Assembly: GCA_020852855.1 (NCBI GenBank)
Contig: JADZAA010000042.1
Location: 1-54,165, forward strand
Reading direction: 5' to 3'
Length of the DNA stretch: 54,165 bases
DNA from: Bacteroidota bacterium
Lineage (GTDB): Bacteria; Bacteroidota; Ignavibacteria; Kapaibacteriales; UBA961
Shown: in pieces, positions 16,811 to 27,598 of the stretch
Layout of the letters: each line of letters starts with the position of its first letter
How positions within the stretch are numbered: the first letter of the stretch is position 1
Notes under the pieces: generated by a model
Database searches by the model: none
What the model was told of the DNA's origin: nothing
Seen by the model: the letters and a program-made list of their open reading frames with translations, nothing else
Position numbers and translations under genes: made by a program

Positions 16811-17693
16811 TATCGCGATATACGCAAACGCCTCCAAGAGCGAAGCAATTTTTTGGGCAGAAAAAGCCGTTGAACGGCTAAAGAGTTTAGGGGTAAATTG
16901 TTGTGCCGAACCGCATATTGCGGAGCGGTTCAGCCCCGGGACGGCCGAACTTGTGGAACGTGTCGCAGTAGAGCGTTTCGGGCATATAGCCGATATGGTT
17001 ATTGCTTTCGGCGGCGACGGCACAATGCTGGCAGCGGCGCAAAAATTAGCAGAAACCGACATACCGCTTATGGGCGTTAACGTCGGGAAACTCGGCTTTC
17101 TTGCCGAATTTTCCACAAAAGAATTGGATGAAGCATTGGACTCCGTATTAAGCGGAAGTTACAGAATAGTCGACCGATCGCTATTGCAAAGCGAAATTGA
17201 CGGCCGTATCGTTTATGCACTTAACGAATTTGCCGTAGAGCGTGATAATTCGCCGAAAACATTGGACATACGGCTTTCCGTAGGCAATCATCCGGTTGCG
17301 GATTATCGTTCCGACGGAGTTATTATTTCAACTCCTACCGGATCCACTGCCTATTCGCTGTCCTGCGGCGGGCCGGTAATTGCACCGTCGGCGCCTGTGA
17401 TTTGCATAACGCCGATTTCCGCCCATTCTTTAACCATGCGCCCGCTAATTATACCCGATACGCTCGACGTAGGTATTGAAATTGTAGCGGCCGAAGGCGG
17501 CGCACGCTTAACGGCAGACGGATTCGTAGAAAAAATTCTCAATAAAAACGATGCGATAGTCGTCCGTAATTCGGAAATGAGGATTAAGCTCGTCAAGCAT
17601 ACTTCCACGACGTATTTCGACTTGTTGAGAGCAAAATTCTTATGGTCGGCCAGCGGAATATCGGAAAAATATCCCGAAAACGGCGGCAGATGA
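16803..17693 (+). CDS. nadK: NAD kinase
   Basis: Phosphorylates NAD to NADP using ATP or polyphosphate. The 296-residue protein from ATG 16803 begins NIAIYANASKSEA, as expected. It carries the GGDGT motif (IAFGGDGTMLAAAQ), NEFAVERDNSPKTLDIRLSV and RSDGVIISTPTGSTAYSLSCGGPV. A longer frame reaches back to 16692 but lies inside the DJ-1 gene and does not fit. The ATG overlaps the DJ-1 stop by 8 bases. Confidence 0.95.
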   Translation: MNNIAIYANASKSEAIFWAEKAVERLKSLGVNCCAEPHIAERFSPGTAELVERVAVERFGHIADMVIAFGGDGTMLAAAQKLAETDIPLMGVNVGKLGFLAEFSTKELDEALDSVLSGSYRIVDRSLLQSEIDGRIVYALNEFAVERDNSPKTLDIRLSVGNHPVADYRSDGVIISTPTGSTAYSLSCGGPVIAPSAPVICITPISAHSLTMRPLIIPDTLDVGIEIVAAEGGARLTADGFVEKILNKNDAIVVRNSEMRIKLVKHTSTTYFDLLRAKFLWSASGISEKYPENGGR

Positions 17694-17781
17694 TTTTGAA
17701 ATGCCGATAGACATTATCTCTAAAAGCCTTTCACATTTTATCTCGGTCGCAAAATCATACAATATTCAAAGCGGAATGATT

Positions 17782-20700
17782 ATGAAACGCACCGTTTGCG
17801 TCCGATTATTATGTAGCTTTGTATACGCGGCAGTATTGTCGTTAGTCGCGGTGCCCTGTTTGACCGCACAACCGACCGGAAGTCGCGGCAAAGACTTTTG
17901 GCTGGCGTTTATGCCGAATTTTCACCCCAACGGCTTGTCGAATGACCCAAGACTGCGTTTCGAAGATTCGCTTTATATTTATATTGCGGCCACCGCCCCT
18001 ACTCGTGTTACCATATCTTACCCGGATTTACGCACAGGCAAACGGCGCGATACCATACTGACCATTGCAAATACCGACAAAGTATACGCTTTCAGCGTTA
18101 CTTGGGAAGGATATGAACTCGAAGGATTTAATCACAGCGGACAAATAACCGGCGGCGGGCAGAACGAAATACCGGCCTCCCAAACTTTCCACATAGTAAG
18201 TGAGCAGGATATAAGCGTTTACGCATTAAGTCAGGCGCGAACAACAAGCGATGCTTTTTTGGCATTGCCTACGCCCGTCTTGGGAGTAGACCACTACGTT
18301 ATGTCGTACAACAGCGACGGCTTCTTGGATAATTACAATAATTTATCATCATCTGTTACCCCTTCGCAATTCGTAATAGTAGCCGCTTACAACAACACTC
18401 AGATACGCATAACACCGACGGCTCCTACGCGCCGAAGCGGAAAAAACATCAAGACTGCTATTTTGAATGCCGGGGAAGCCTATCTTGTGCAGGCTCAGAT
18501 AACGTCCAATAATTTGCACGGCGATTTAACCGGAACCAGAATTGTTTCCTCAAATCCGGTGGCAGTTTTCGGCGGACATCAACGCGCTACATTGCCGCTT
18601 GAATATCGCGACCGGCTAACCTCGCGCGATTGCCTTATAGAGCAGATTCCGTCAGTTGAGGTATGGGGAAAAAGTTCGTTTTTAGTTCCCTACCCTCAAC
18701 CGAGAGGTGCGTCCTTAATCGGAACAGATTTATTCAGAGTACTGGCCGCTTTCGACAGTACGCCCATTCTCTTGGACGGCAATCAAATCACATTGCTCAA
18801 TGCCGGCGAGTTCTACGAAGGCAAGCTGAGAACAGCCGGAATTGTTTCATCGACAAAGCCTATACTTGTTGCGCAATTCAAGAAAACTTCCGGCGAGCAA
18901 GGTGGCAGCGGTTCGGGCAATACGTTACGCTTAGGCGACCCGTTTATGATGCTTATTCCGCCGGCCGAACAATTCCTGAATTTTTATCGTTGCATTAATG
19001 CCCAGGCATGGGAACTGTCGAACGTGGGAAGTAGCTCTCCCGCTCCGGTTTATGAGAATCAATACATAACAGTAGTTGCACCAAACACTACAATTTCAAG
19101 CATCAGAATTGACGGCAAACCTCTCGTATCAGCTTTTACGCCTATTCCGAACTCTGCGTATTCTTATGCTTGGGAGGCTGTAAACGACGGTGCGCACACG
19201 GTGGAAGCCGATGAACCTATTGGTATTTATGTGTATGGCTATGGTCTGGCAAATTCTTACGGCTACGTCGGTGATATGAATTTCCGCGCTTTTGACTACA
19301 GTCCGCCGCAACTCGCATCGGCAATTCGATGCTATACGGCAAAAGGCGTTTGGTATGATTCTACACGTGGCGACACACGGTTGCGCTCTGTTGCGGCACC
19401 GCCGGATTCGCAGATAAACGTATCGGTAGATATCGAACCTTTTACGCCATTCAGCGATTCCGTAGGATTTTCGGCTGTTTTAAAAGATATTTTCAACGAC
19501 GGACTTCTGAATATTCATGCTCAAGATTCGGTAGGCCTTGTTTCCTACGCAAAAATTCCGATACCCGGCTTTACTTTGCGGGCAGAATCGGCCGTTCCCC
19601 CAGAAGCAACTGTGCAAATTATTTCCGACGCACCGATAAAAAAAGATTTCTGCCATACAATTAAAATCAGAAATTACGGGGAATTTACGCAAACCGTAAC
19701 GGGTGTGCGCTTCAAACCTTCAAATCCGGCTTTCCGCTCCACGGCCAAATTCCCGATAATAATTCCTCCAGGCAATACGGCCGACATAGAAGTCTGTTTT
19801 TTTACGAACACTGCCGGAATATTTTACGACAGCATGGCCGTTTTCAACGATTGCGGCGAAAGAACAACGGCGATATTTTCGTATTATGCCAAAGGCGACA
19901 CTTTAACGCCGACCGTAACGCAAATCTACGATCCGTGCGGTACAGAATTTAAGTTCGACATTTTCGAATCTTCGCCTATAGACCTTGGAATTGCTGATAT
20001 AGAGTTGATTGATTCTGCAACGAAAAACTGCGTGTTATCGGTAGAACGTACCGATGGCAACACGAAAGCGCATGCAGTTGTAAAAGTCGACGATATTTAT
20101 ACCGATGCGTACTATTTACTGAAAATAACCGATTCTGCCGGCAATCAGCGTCTTTTTTCCGATACAATTCCGGGGCTGACCGTTTCCGTCAGTTCTATTA
20201 CCGCACCTCCCAACGATATTATTCGTTTCGACTCTGTTCAATTAGGCGACATAATTTGCGATACCGTAATAATTCATAATTACGGACGTTTTCCGTTATT
20301 TTTCCGTCAGATTTCCCCTATAGGAAATATAATTTTTTCAACACCGCAAACACAGTTTCCAATATCGCTTGCGCCCGGCGAGCGGCAGCCGCTTATTATG
20401 TGCTATTCTCCGGCTCAGGTAAAGGACACATTCGACCGCGATACCTTGCGCTTTGAATTACGTTGCCTTACGAGAGATTTTCCATTACAGGGCGGCGGCG
20501 TTGCACCAATTATCCGAACGGGTGATGCCCAGTGCGACATCTCGCTTGTATCTCGTTCTATTTCGATGCCTTCGGCATTTTACTTAAAAGACATTCAGCC
20601 TAATCCGGCACAACGCGGCAGTGAAGTTTCGCTAAGATTTGCATTGCCGGACGTATTGAGCTTCGATTTATCGATATACGACACTCGAGGGGTCCGGCAA

Positions 20701-20838
20701 GCAGTCGCAGCCGCGGGTGCGGCCGAAAGCGGCGAATATTACGCGCGAATTGTAACAGAACAGTTAGCGTCCGGTTTATATTGTATAGTTCTTCGCGCTA
20801 ACGAGAAAATTCTTTCAAAAACATTTATCATTCAATAG
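17782..20838 (+). CDS. Secreted IgGFc-binding-like protein with T9SS sorting domain, first tandem copy
   Basis: 1018 residues from ATG 17782; an in-frame ATG at 17701 lies upstream but the signal peptide starts at MKRTVCVRLLCSF and ends near LTAQ. The N-terminal half (to about 500) resembles the IgGFc-binding family (KDFWLAFMPNFHP, SRDCLIEQIPSVEVWGKSSF, PILVAQFKKTS). The middle consists of Ig-like beta-sandwich segments with choice-of-anchor features. The last 80 residues are a T9SS type A sorting domain (IQPNPAQRGSEVSLRF, DTRGVRQAV, GLYCIVL). It is expected to be exported by T9SS and attached to the cell surface or released. The name comes from mammalian homologues; binding of IgG is not implied. 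Confidence 0.85.
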   Translation: MKRTVCVRLLCSFVYAAVLSLVAVPCLTAQPTGSRGKDFWLAFMPNFHPNGLSNDPRLRFEDSLYIYIAATAPTRVTISYPDLRTGKRRDTILTIANTDKVYAFSVTWEGYELEGFNHSGQITGGGQNEIPASQTFHIVSEQDISVYALSQARTTSDAFLALPTPVLGVDHYVMSYNSDGFLDNYNNLSSSVTPSQFVIVAAYNNTQIRITPTAPTRRSGKNIKTAILNAGEAYLVQAQITSNNLHGDLTGTRIVSSNPVAVFGGHQRATLPLEYRDRLTSRDCLIEQIPSVEVWGKSSFLVPYPQPRGASLIGTDLFRVLAAFDSTPILLDGNQITLLNAGEFYEGKLRTAGIVSSTKPILVAQFKKTSGEQGGSGSGNTLRLGDPFMMLIPPAEQFLNFYRCINAQAWELSNVGSSSPAPVYENQYITVVAPNTTISSIRIDGKPLVSAFTPIPNSAYSYAWEAVNDGAHTVEADEPIGIYVYGYGLANSYGYVGDMNFRAFDYSPPQLASAIRCYTAKGVWYDSTRGDTRLRSVAAPPDSQINVSVDIEPFTPFSDSVGFSAVLKDIFNDGLLNIHAQDSVGLVSYAKIPIPGFTLRAESAVPPEATVQIISDAPIKKDFCHTIKIRNYGEFTQTVTGVRFKPSNPAFRSTAKFPIIIPPGNTADIEVCFFTNTAGIFYDSMAVFNDCGERTTAIFSYYAKGDTLTPTVTQIYDPCGTEFKFDIFESSPIDLGIADIELIDSATKNCVLSVERTDGNTKAHAVVKVDDIYTDAYYLLKITDSAGNQRLFSDTIPGLTVSVSSITAPPNDIIRFDSVQLGDIICDTVIIHNYGRFPLFFRQISPIGNIIFSTPQTQFPISLAPGERQPLIMCYSPAQVKDTFDRDTLRFELRCLTRDFPLQGGGVAPIIRTGDAQCDISLVSRSISMPSAFYLKDIQPNPAQRGSEVSLRFALPDVLSFDLSIYDTRGVRQAVAAAGAAESGEYYARIVTEQLASGLYCIVLRANEKILSKTFIIQ

Positions 20839-20887
20839 CCGCCGATTGATAAACATTTTACAGGCTCAATGCGAAAGGATTGCAGTT

Positions 20888-23800
20888 ATGAAAAGCACTT
20901 TTATTTTCAGGGCATTCTTCGGAATAATTTGCCTATTGACAGTTGGCGTATTTTACGGATTATCCGCTCAAACTATTGACAGCAAAGGTACTGAATTTTG
21001 GCTTACATTCCCGCCGAATTATCATAATAACGGAGATTTTTCCAATGATTCGTTATACATTTTTATAGTAGCCGACGAACCTACAACCGGCGAGATAAAA
21101 TACAGAAATAAATCCGGCAAAGAATTTACGCATAATTTTAACATACCCGATATTTCCAAAGTTTATACATTCGGCATTCTATGGACAAATATCGAGCTCT
21201 CGGGCTATAATGACAACGGAACCATACTCGACAATAACAGCAAAAAATCCCAGCATGAAATAACGGCGCTGCAATCTTTCCACATAACTTCGCAAAAAAG
21301 CATAGGCGTTTATGCTTTGGAGCAAGCCGTAACAACAAGCGAAGCATTTCTTGTTTTGCCCAAGCCTGCTCTTGGTAAGGAATACTACGTAATAGCATAC
21401 AACTGCGACGGACGGTCGTCCGGGGGATTTGGCAGCATAGACGGCAACAGTACGCCTTCGCAATTCGCAATAGTAGCCGCCGAGGACAATACGGGAATAA
21501 CCATTCGCCCCAAAGTTCCAACGCGTCGTTTCGGCATGAGCGAACAACAAATTACGCTGAACAAAGGCGACGTTTATCTTGTTCAGGCAGATATGTCGTC
21601 TAAATTAGGTTATCAGAACGACTTAACCGGAACTCACGTTAAATCCACCAAGCCGGTTGCGATTTTCGGCGGACAGCAACGCACAAAATTACCTGTCGAG
21701 AACCCCGAACTTACCTCGCGCGATTGTATTATAGAACAGATTCCGCCATTAACCACTTGGGGAAAATCCTATTTGCTTACGCCGTATCCGCAACCTTCCG
21801 GTGCCACAACCATAGGAAACGATATTTACCGCGTGGTTGCAGCGCAAGACAGTACGGTTATTTACCTGAACGGCACAAAATTAACGACTTTACAGCGAGG
21901 CGGAGTATATCAGGGGCAACTTACAGTTGCCGGCGAAATCACTTCGCCTAATCCTATTCTTGTGGCACAATATAAAAAAACAAGCACGGAATCATCGGCC
22001 AGTAATTCAACGCAATACGGCGATCCGTTTATGATGATTCTGCCTCCCACCGAGCAATTCCTTGATTTCTACCGGTTTATCAACGCAGAATCATACGACG
22101 AACAGAATCCGAATGGTGTCTACAAAAATTACGAGTATGCCACAGTAATTGCTCCTACTTCCGATTTGACAAGCGTAAAATTCGACAATCAACCCGTACC
22201 GCCGTCCTCGTTTACCAGAATAGGCGCGACCAGCTATTCTTATGCTCAGATTAAGACTACGGTTGGCTCGCACACGGTAAAATGCGAAAAGCCTATCGGA
22301 CTTTTGGTATATGGATACGGACGCGCAAACTCCTACGGCTACGTAGGCGGCATGAGCTATCGCCCTATCAATAAGAAAATGCCGGAACTGATTCTTTCAA
22401 ACGATTGTTTCGAGAGAAAAATTATCGCTCCGGGTGTTTATGACGGCGGCAATCGAATTGCATCTATAATTCTCGACACGACAGTACCGACCGAAAACCT
22501 TGATATTACATTGCCTACTTTACCTCCAACACGAGATTCGGCACATTTTTCAATATCGCTGCGCGACAAATATCTCGACGGCTCTTGCGGAATTATAGTC
22601 GTGGATACTTTAGGTTTTCAGGGTAAAACAAAAATTGATATATGTGGTTTTACGGTTGGAATTACTGCGCCGGGTGCTACTGTATCTTCAATTTCCGATT
22701 ATTATCCAATCGTCAAAAAATTCAATACCGGACGGATTCAATGTGTCGACATAGACCTTGTAAATTACGGCAAATGCGAACAAATTATCACAAATATAAA
22801 AACGGCGGCCGGACAGAACGGAATTATCGCACCTAATTCTTTTCCGCCGATGCCCGTTACTTTGGGCGGCGGCCAACGTCAAACATTACGCTTATGTATA
22901 TTCGCTGCTACCGACGGCGATTATACCGATACGATTTCCATAGCCACATCTTGCGGATTACGCAACGTGCTTGTATTAGACGTGCAGGCTCGTGCCGATA
23001 AAAACCCTCCGACTATATCCAAAAACGGCGATCCTTGTCTTACTACATTCGACGCACGTATAACAGATTCTCTTGATTTTGACTCGGGACTTGAATTTGC
23101 CGCTGTGATTGATTCAATAAATTGTAGTGCCGTACCTATAACCTCAAACTCTCATGTTTATTCTTATAAAATTTCAGTAAAAGACCCGTACCAAGATGCA
23201 TTCTTTACTGTCAGCGCACGTGATTCCGCAGGTAATTCCACAATCATACGCGACACTATACCCGGCTTTACAATGCAAATACGCTCACTTTCCAACGTGG
23301 AACCGCCAACTTTGGATTATGGTGTAACTGCATCGGGAGTATTTGTTTGCGATTCTTTGGAACTCTATAATTACGGCTCTTATCCACTTACATTCAATAA
23401 TATAGAACTCGATGTAAATATTGTTTTTTCCATTCCGCAGTCTCAACTTCCATTCGTGATAATGCCGAAAGAAAGCCGTAAACTTGCGGTATGCTACACA
23501 CCCGTATCTGCCAGAAAAGTAAATCCTTACGACTCCGTAGGCCTACCGGATAAAGACGGCTTCGGATTAAATTTCCGCTGTTTAACGAGGCGCATTCTTC
23601 TGAAAGGAACGCCGTCCGATATTTACCGCGACGGGGATTCTCGCTGTCAATTACCGGTTTATACCATATCCGACCGCGTTGCGCCACATTATTATTTAGA
23701 CGACGGCTATCCGAATCCGTCAAACGGTATTGTTCGTTTTGGGTTTGACGTGCCGATAGAATCGGATATCAGAATTGTATTAACCGATATTTCCGGAATA

Positions 23801-23944
23801 GAGCAATTCGTAATTTTAGAAGGACATTTTCCGGCCGGACATTTTATAGGCGATATTCCTACTGACCGACTTGCGCCCGGCGTATATTTCTATCGAATGA
23901 CTGCCGGCGGAGAATTGCTGGCACGCCCGATTATCGTAAAATAG
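20888..23944 (+). CDS. Secreted IgGFc-binding-like protein with T9SS sorting domain, second tandem copy
   Basis: Paralogue of the preceding gene with the same layout and exactly the same length, 1018 residues. Signal peptide MKSTFIFRAFFGIICLLTVG... ends near LSAQ. Matching blocks include KGTEFWLTFPPNYH, SRDCIIEQIPPLTTWGKSYL, YPQPSGATTIGNDIYRVVA and PILVAQYKKTS. The Ig-like middle has shared cysteine-bearing motifs (TISKNGDPCLTTFDARI) and the C-terminal sorting domain holds DGYPNPSNGIVRFGFDV and APGVYFYRM. A TTG-started extension at 20846 is not needed. The 49-base gap and the downstream terminator suggest one transcript for both copies. Confidence 0.85.
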   Translation: MKSTFIFRAFFGIICLLTVGVFYGLSAQTIDSKGTEFWLTFPPNYHNNGDFSNDSLYIFIVADEPTTGEIKYRNKSGKEFTHNFNIPDISKVYTFGILWTNIELSGYNDNGTILDNNSKKSQHEITALQSFHITSQKSIGVYALEQAVTTSEAFLVLPKPALGKEYYVIAYNCDGRSSGGFGSIDGNSTPSQFAIVAAEDNTGITIRPKVPTRRFGMSEQQITLNKGDVYLVQADMSSKLGYQNDLTGTHVKSTKPVAIFGGQQRTKLPVENPELTSRDCIIEQIPPLTTWGKSYLLTPYPQPSGATTIGNDIYRVVAAQDSTVIYLNGTKLTTLQRGGVYQGQLTVAGEITSPNPILVAQYKKTSTESSASNSTQYGDPFMMILPPTEQFLDFYRFINAESYDEQNPNGVYKNYEYATVIAPTSDLTSVKFDNQPVPPSSFTRIGATSYSYAQIKTTVGSHTVKCEKPIGLLVYGYGRANSYGYVGGMSYRPINKKMPELILSNDCFERKIIAPGVYDGGNRIASIILDTTVPTENLDITLPTLPPTRDSAHFSISLRDKYLDGSCGIIVVDTLGFQGKTKIDICGFTVGITAPGATVSSISDYYPIVKKFNTGRIQCVDIDLVNYGKCEQIITNIKTAAGQNGIIAPNSFPPMPVTLGGGQRQTLRLCIFAATDGDYTDTISIATSCGLRNVLVLDVQARADKNPPTISKNGDPCLTTFDARITDSLDFDSGLEFAAVIDSINCSAVPITSNSHVYSYKISVKDPYQDAFFTVSARDSAGNSTIIRDTIPGFTMQIRSLSNVEPPTLDYGVTASGVFVCDSLELYNYGSYPLTFNNIELDVNIVFSIPQSQLPFVIMPKESRKLAVCYTPVSARKVNPYDSVGLPDKDGFGLNFRCLTRRILLKGTPSDIYRDGDSRCQLPVYTISDRVAPHYYLDDGYPNPSNGIVRFGFDVPIESDIRIVLTDISGIEQFVILEGHFPAGHFIGDIPTDRLAPGVYFYRMTAGGELLARPIIVK

Positions 23945-23977
23945 AAATAAAAACAAATTGTTACGACTCTTTTTTAG

Positions 23978-24011
23978 TCACGCACCGTTTGTATAACGGT
24001 GCGTGATTTTT
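23978..24011 (+). terminator. Strong intrinsic terminator after the tandem pair
   Basis: TCACGCACCGTT (23978-23989) and AACGGTGCGTGA (23995-24006) form a perfect 12-base stem with a 5-base loop (TGTAT), followed by TTTTT on the plus strand. It ends the plus-strand genes and separates them from the convergent gene at 24045. Confidence 0.88.
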
Positions 24012-24044
24012 ATACAGAAATAAATTTCTAAATACACAATCTCA

Positions 24045-27000
24045 CTATTTCCTGATTTGAAGTGATGTGGTCTGCTTAACACCTTCGCAAACAGCCACGG
24101 CTATATATGTTCCGGCAGGAATTGTTGAACAATCTGCTGAATATATTCCATCGCCCTTTCTAAGAAGAGTCGCTACACGCCTGCCACTTAAATCTGACAA
24201 ATAAACATCAACCGGTGATGGCAGTTTAATTTCCGAGATTACTTCAACAATCGCTTCATTCTGAGTAGGATTTGGCCGCGCCAATATTGTAAAATGTAAG
24301 ACTTGCGTTAAAGTCGGCGCATCGTCAACAATAAATGTTGCCGGATACGTTTCAATCTTTGATTTCGGCAAGTGTTGTTTATTATTATCCGAAGCTGTTA
24401 CGCTTAATGTAATTGCAGTTGCGGTCTTACCGCCGGTCAAAGTAAGAAATGCAAACTGGTCGGCAATGCTGTTATCTGTAATTTTCGATGCTTCAATATA
24501 ATACTCCATTGTTGCGCTGTCCGTATTAATAATCATAACGGGTTGCGGAGGATTAACCATACCTATTGTCTGTGCTTGCCAGCGAAGTTCAACACGATAG
24601 AAGGCTACACCAAGCGATGTTGCTTGTGCTGCATCTAACGATGAGATGCGAAGAGATATAGTTTGGGTATCTTGCAGTGTTTTACTTATTGGTGCATGAG
24701 CAATATAGCCACCGTCTTTATCGGTCAGTCGAAATACTACAAGAGTTTTCCTCTCCGGTACGCTTTTCCAGCCTACAATACTACATCCGGCGGCATTTGT
24801 AATTTTTACTAAATAAAACCCGGAAGAATCGGGCATATAAGTCTGCGCTGTTGCCCCCTGAATAACAATCGTATCCGGCGGCAGGTATTTATACCATTGC
24901 CAAGCTACTCCATCTGTTGCCGTAAGCTCATAAGTTGCATTATTTATTATAACTTCGTCTGAAGGTAATGCTTCTTCCACAATCCGTATTTTATCCGAAC
25001 TGCCGGAACAGTCGCCGGAAAATATCCTAACCGAATATTCACCTGGTTTTGTAACAATAAGAGTATCTTTATTTTCTTGCGGAATAGGATTACCATTATA
25101 GAACCATTGCGCACTATCGGCCGCTCCTGCAATTATTTTGGTGAAACTCCCAATGCAAAAAGACCGCACACCGATAATTACGGGTCTAAGGCTGTCGCCA
25201 ATAATTATAGAATAATCATCTGATGTGCTTGTACAGCCGGCAGTATCGATGATTACGGCGCGAATTTTTATTTCACCTTTCGACACAAAAGTCAAAATGC
25301 CGGATTTAGCAAATTTAGATGCATTAACAAGCGATTGCCCTGCAACAATTTGCCACTGTATAGTTTGAATATCGGGCGGTAATGATTTAAGAGTATAATG
25401 AACATCCTTCAAGCCGACACAAACCCCGCGCACACCGTCTATTTCCGGCTTAGGTATTATTCGTTCGGCAATTATAATAGTATCTGTCGCTTCGCAATCC
25501 CCGATTTCCGATGCACGAACTACATAAACTCCGGGTTTTACTGCGGTAATGCTTGGCTCGGTCGAAATTTGTACGCCGTCCAACAACCAGCGAATCGAAG
25601 TAAAAGATTTATTTAAAGAAAGGTCTAAATTACCTCCTTGACAGAAATACGCTTTTCCCGTTGAGGTTTGAATCTTTACGGCTGAATTGCCTATCTTAAT
25701 TGAGAAATTAGCGGTAACGTTATCTTTTGCGTCTTTAATATCGCACTTTATATTGACCGACGCTTTAGGGCGAATAATAACGGTATCTTCAAAAAAACCG
25801 CCTCCCGCAATTTTAATTTCCGCAGGAATATCATCGCCGGCTTCTGTTTTCCAAGTATAAGTATATTTATTTTGCCCGGGTTGCGGCTTCCCGTCTTGTC
25901 CGGTAGCACGCAACCTTATTTCTCTGCTTTCGCATAAAGCGGTATCTTTAAAATTCTGTGAAAATGAGAGCGGTATACACTTTGTAACAAAACTTCTCTC
26001 ACCGATAATCAGCCCGTTTTCGTTATTTACACGTACTCGCCAAAAAAATCGTGAACATACAGTAAGATTCGGCAATGACGGTGCTAGCGTCATAATTGTA
26101 TCTCCGTTAGTTATATCACCTACAGTAGGATACGAACCTCCTTCAGGCTTTACTTGAAGTACGTAATTTTGAACTCCGGGTATTTTGCGCCATGTATAAT
26201 TTGGCGTAAGAGGTTCTATATCTTGCTTATTTGAATCCGGGTCTACAAGGGCCGGTTCAACACTAATTGCAAATCTCGATGTTCCAAATATATTCGACGA
26301 ATTATTTAAATCAGAAACAACACATGTAACTATTACTTTCTTATCATTTGTTGAACCGTCCAACTTTTTAACTTCTGCATCTGTATAAGGTGCGCGCCAA
26401 CGGTATGAAGTATCGTTTAATTTCGTGAAATTGAAATCCCCGCTTTTAACGGGTTGTGTTTTTCCTGCTATGCTATATGTAAAATCATATTTTCGCGAGC
26501 CTTCTCCTATATTAACAATTAGAGTTGCATCCATTCCGGAAAAAATGCGAATGGCAGTATCAGCATCTTGTTGTTTGGAAGCTATTGAATCTGTATGTAT
26601 TCTGAACAAACGGTCGCCGGCAGCTGCATAAATCCACGTTTCGAAAGAAGCCAAAGAATAGATATTTTTATTTCCGATATCTTTTGTTATATCTATCCAT
26701 GTTTGGCCGTCGTTTGTACTTCTGAAAACTCCGCCGTCGCTCTGAAGCCCTGCAAAAAGTACATTTCCCGAATTAATTAAAGTTCTTATACTTTTATTTG
26801 CTAATTCATTATTTATTTTAGACCAAAACTGACCACCGTTAGTGCTTACATATATACCGTTTGCTGTTCCTGCAAATACTTGATTATTCAATTCACACAA
26901 AGTAAATACATTTAAATTACCAAGTCCTGAATTTGATTTCGACCAATTCGTTCCGTTTGTGCTGCGATAAACTCCGCCGCCGCTGCTTGTGGCAGCTATC

Positions 27001-27500
27001 AACACACCGCCCGATGATAATATCGCGTTTACCGGTTCAATAATACCGCTTGTAGAAGTCCAAGAATTTCCATCGTCCGTACTTTTATATATTCCATGGT
27101 CGCTTGTGCCCGCATAAATAGCGGCACCAACAGCAGTAAGCGATAAAATCGCAGCCGGGGGAAATGATGTAACTTGCGTCCATTTATTAGATACACCTTG
27201 ATATAAACGCTGTGTTTCTGTGCCGACAAGTGTTTTTTGTGTAGATGTATTGACAATGGCCGACACAAGAGCGGCAACATTTTCATCGAGCAGAAAGCCC
27301 GAAAAATTTATGCCGTCCGAGCTGATGTAAATATCGTCGCGTTCGGAAGACGGCGCAACCTTGTTATATCCGCCCGCATAAAGCCGTCCGTTATTTACAT
27401 ACAAACAACGGCTGGACAAGCCAATATCCTGCCATTGAGCAGAGGCCGGCAAATTAAACAAAAAACATATCGAAAACAGAAAGAAAAAATACGATTTCAC
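24045..27500 (-). CDS. Secreted beta-propeller and Ig-domain protein with T9SS sorting domain
   Basis: 1151 residues. The signal peptide is MKSYFFFLFSICFLFNLPA, cleaved after SAQ. Residues of about 25-300 form BNR/YCF48-like propeller blades, recognisable from repeats such as YKSTDDGNSWT, YRSTNGTNWSKS and FRSTNDGQTWID. A fibronectin-III-like segment follows near 430-520 (YTWRKIPGVQNYVLQV), then several Ig/PKD-like modules to about 980. The T9SS type A domain is at 1075-1151 (ARPNPTQNEAIVEV, LSDLSGRRVATLL, GTYIAVAV). A surface or secreted protein of unknown ligand. It is A/T-richer than its neighbours and monocistronic by strand arrangement on one side, ruvA lying upstream. Confidence 0.85.
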   Translation of the reverse strand: MKSYFFFLFSICFLFNLPASAQWQDIGLSSRCLYVNNGRLYAGGYNKVAPSSERDDIYISSDGINFSGFLLDENVAALVSAIVNTSTQKTLVGTETQRLYQGVSNKWTQVTSFPPAAILSLTAVGAAIYAGTSDHGIYKSTDDGNSWTSTSGIIEPVNAILSSGGVLIAATSSGGGVYRSTNGTNWSKSNSGLGNLNVFTLCELNNQVFAGTANGIYVSTNGGQFWSKINNELANKSIRTLINSGNVLFAGLQSDGGVFRSTNDGQTWIDITKDIGNKNIYSLASFETWIYAAAGDRLFRIHTDSIASKQQDADTAIRIFSGMDATLIVNIGEGSRKYDFTYSIAGKTQPVKSGDFNFTKLNDTSYRWRAPYTDAEVKKLDGSTNDKKVIVTCVVSDLNNSSNIFGTSRFAISVEPALVDPDSNKQDIEPLTPNYTWRKIPGVQNYVLQVKPEGGSYPTVGDITNGDTIMTLAPSLPNLTVCSRFFWRVRVNNENGLIIGERSFVTKCIPLSFSQNFKDTALCESREIRLRATGQDGKPQPGQNKYTYTWKTEAGDDIPAEIKIAGGGFFEDTVIIRPKASVNIKCDIKDAKDNVTANFSIKIGNSAVKIQTSTGKAYFCQGGNLDLSLNKSFTSIRWLLDGVQISTEPSITAVKPGVYVVRASEIGDCEATDTIIIAERIIPKPEIDGVRGVCVGLKDVHYTLKSLPPDIQTIQWQIVAGQSLVNASKFAKSGILTFVSKGEIKIRAVIIDTAGCTSTSDDYSIIIGDSLRPVIIGVRSFCIGSFTKIIAGAADSAQWFYNGNPIPQENKDTLIVTKPGEYSVRIFSGDCSGSSDKIRIVEEALPSDEVIINNATYELTATDGVAWQWYKYLPPDTIVIQGATAQTYMPDSSGFYLVKITNAAGCSIVGWKSVPERKTLVVFRLTDKDGGYIAHAPISKTLQDTQTISLRISSLDAAQATSLGVAFYRVELRWQAQTIGMVNPPQPVMIINTDSATMEYYIEASKITDNSIADQFAFLTLTGGKTATAITLSVTASDNNKQHLPKSKIETYPATFIVDDAPTLTQVLHFTILARPNPTQNEAIVEVISEIKLPSPVDVYLSDLSGRRVATLLRKGDGIYSADCSTIPAGTYIAVAVCEGVKQTTSLQIRK

Positions 27501-27526
27501 GGCAGGTCTCGCTTATGGAAGTAAAA

Positions 27527-27562
27527 CTGAAACAACATTGGCTAAATTCCAAAAAGTTTCAG
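27527..27562 (-). terminator. Weak terminator downstream of ruvA
   Basis: CTGAAAC (27527-27533) pairs with GTTTCAG (27556-27562), seven bases with a 22-base loop. On the minus strand the stem is followed by TTTTACTT. It is 36 bases after the ruvA stop and before the next minus-strand gene. Confidence 0.35.
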
Positions 27563-27598
27563 ATAAAAATACGATTTTTTGTGAAGAGCGGTTCTCTA

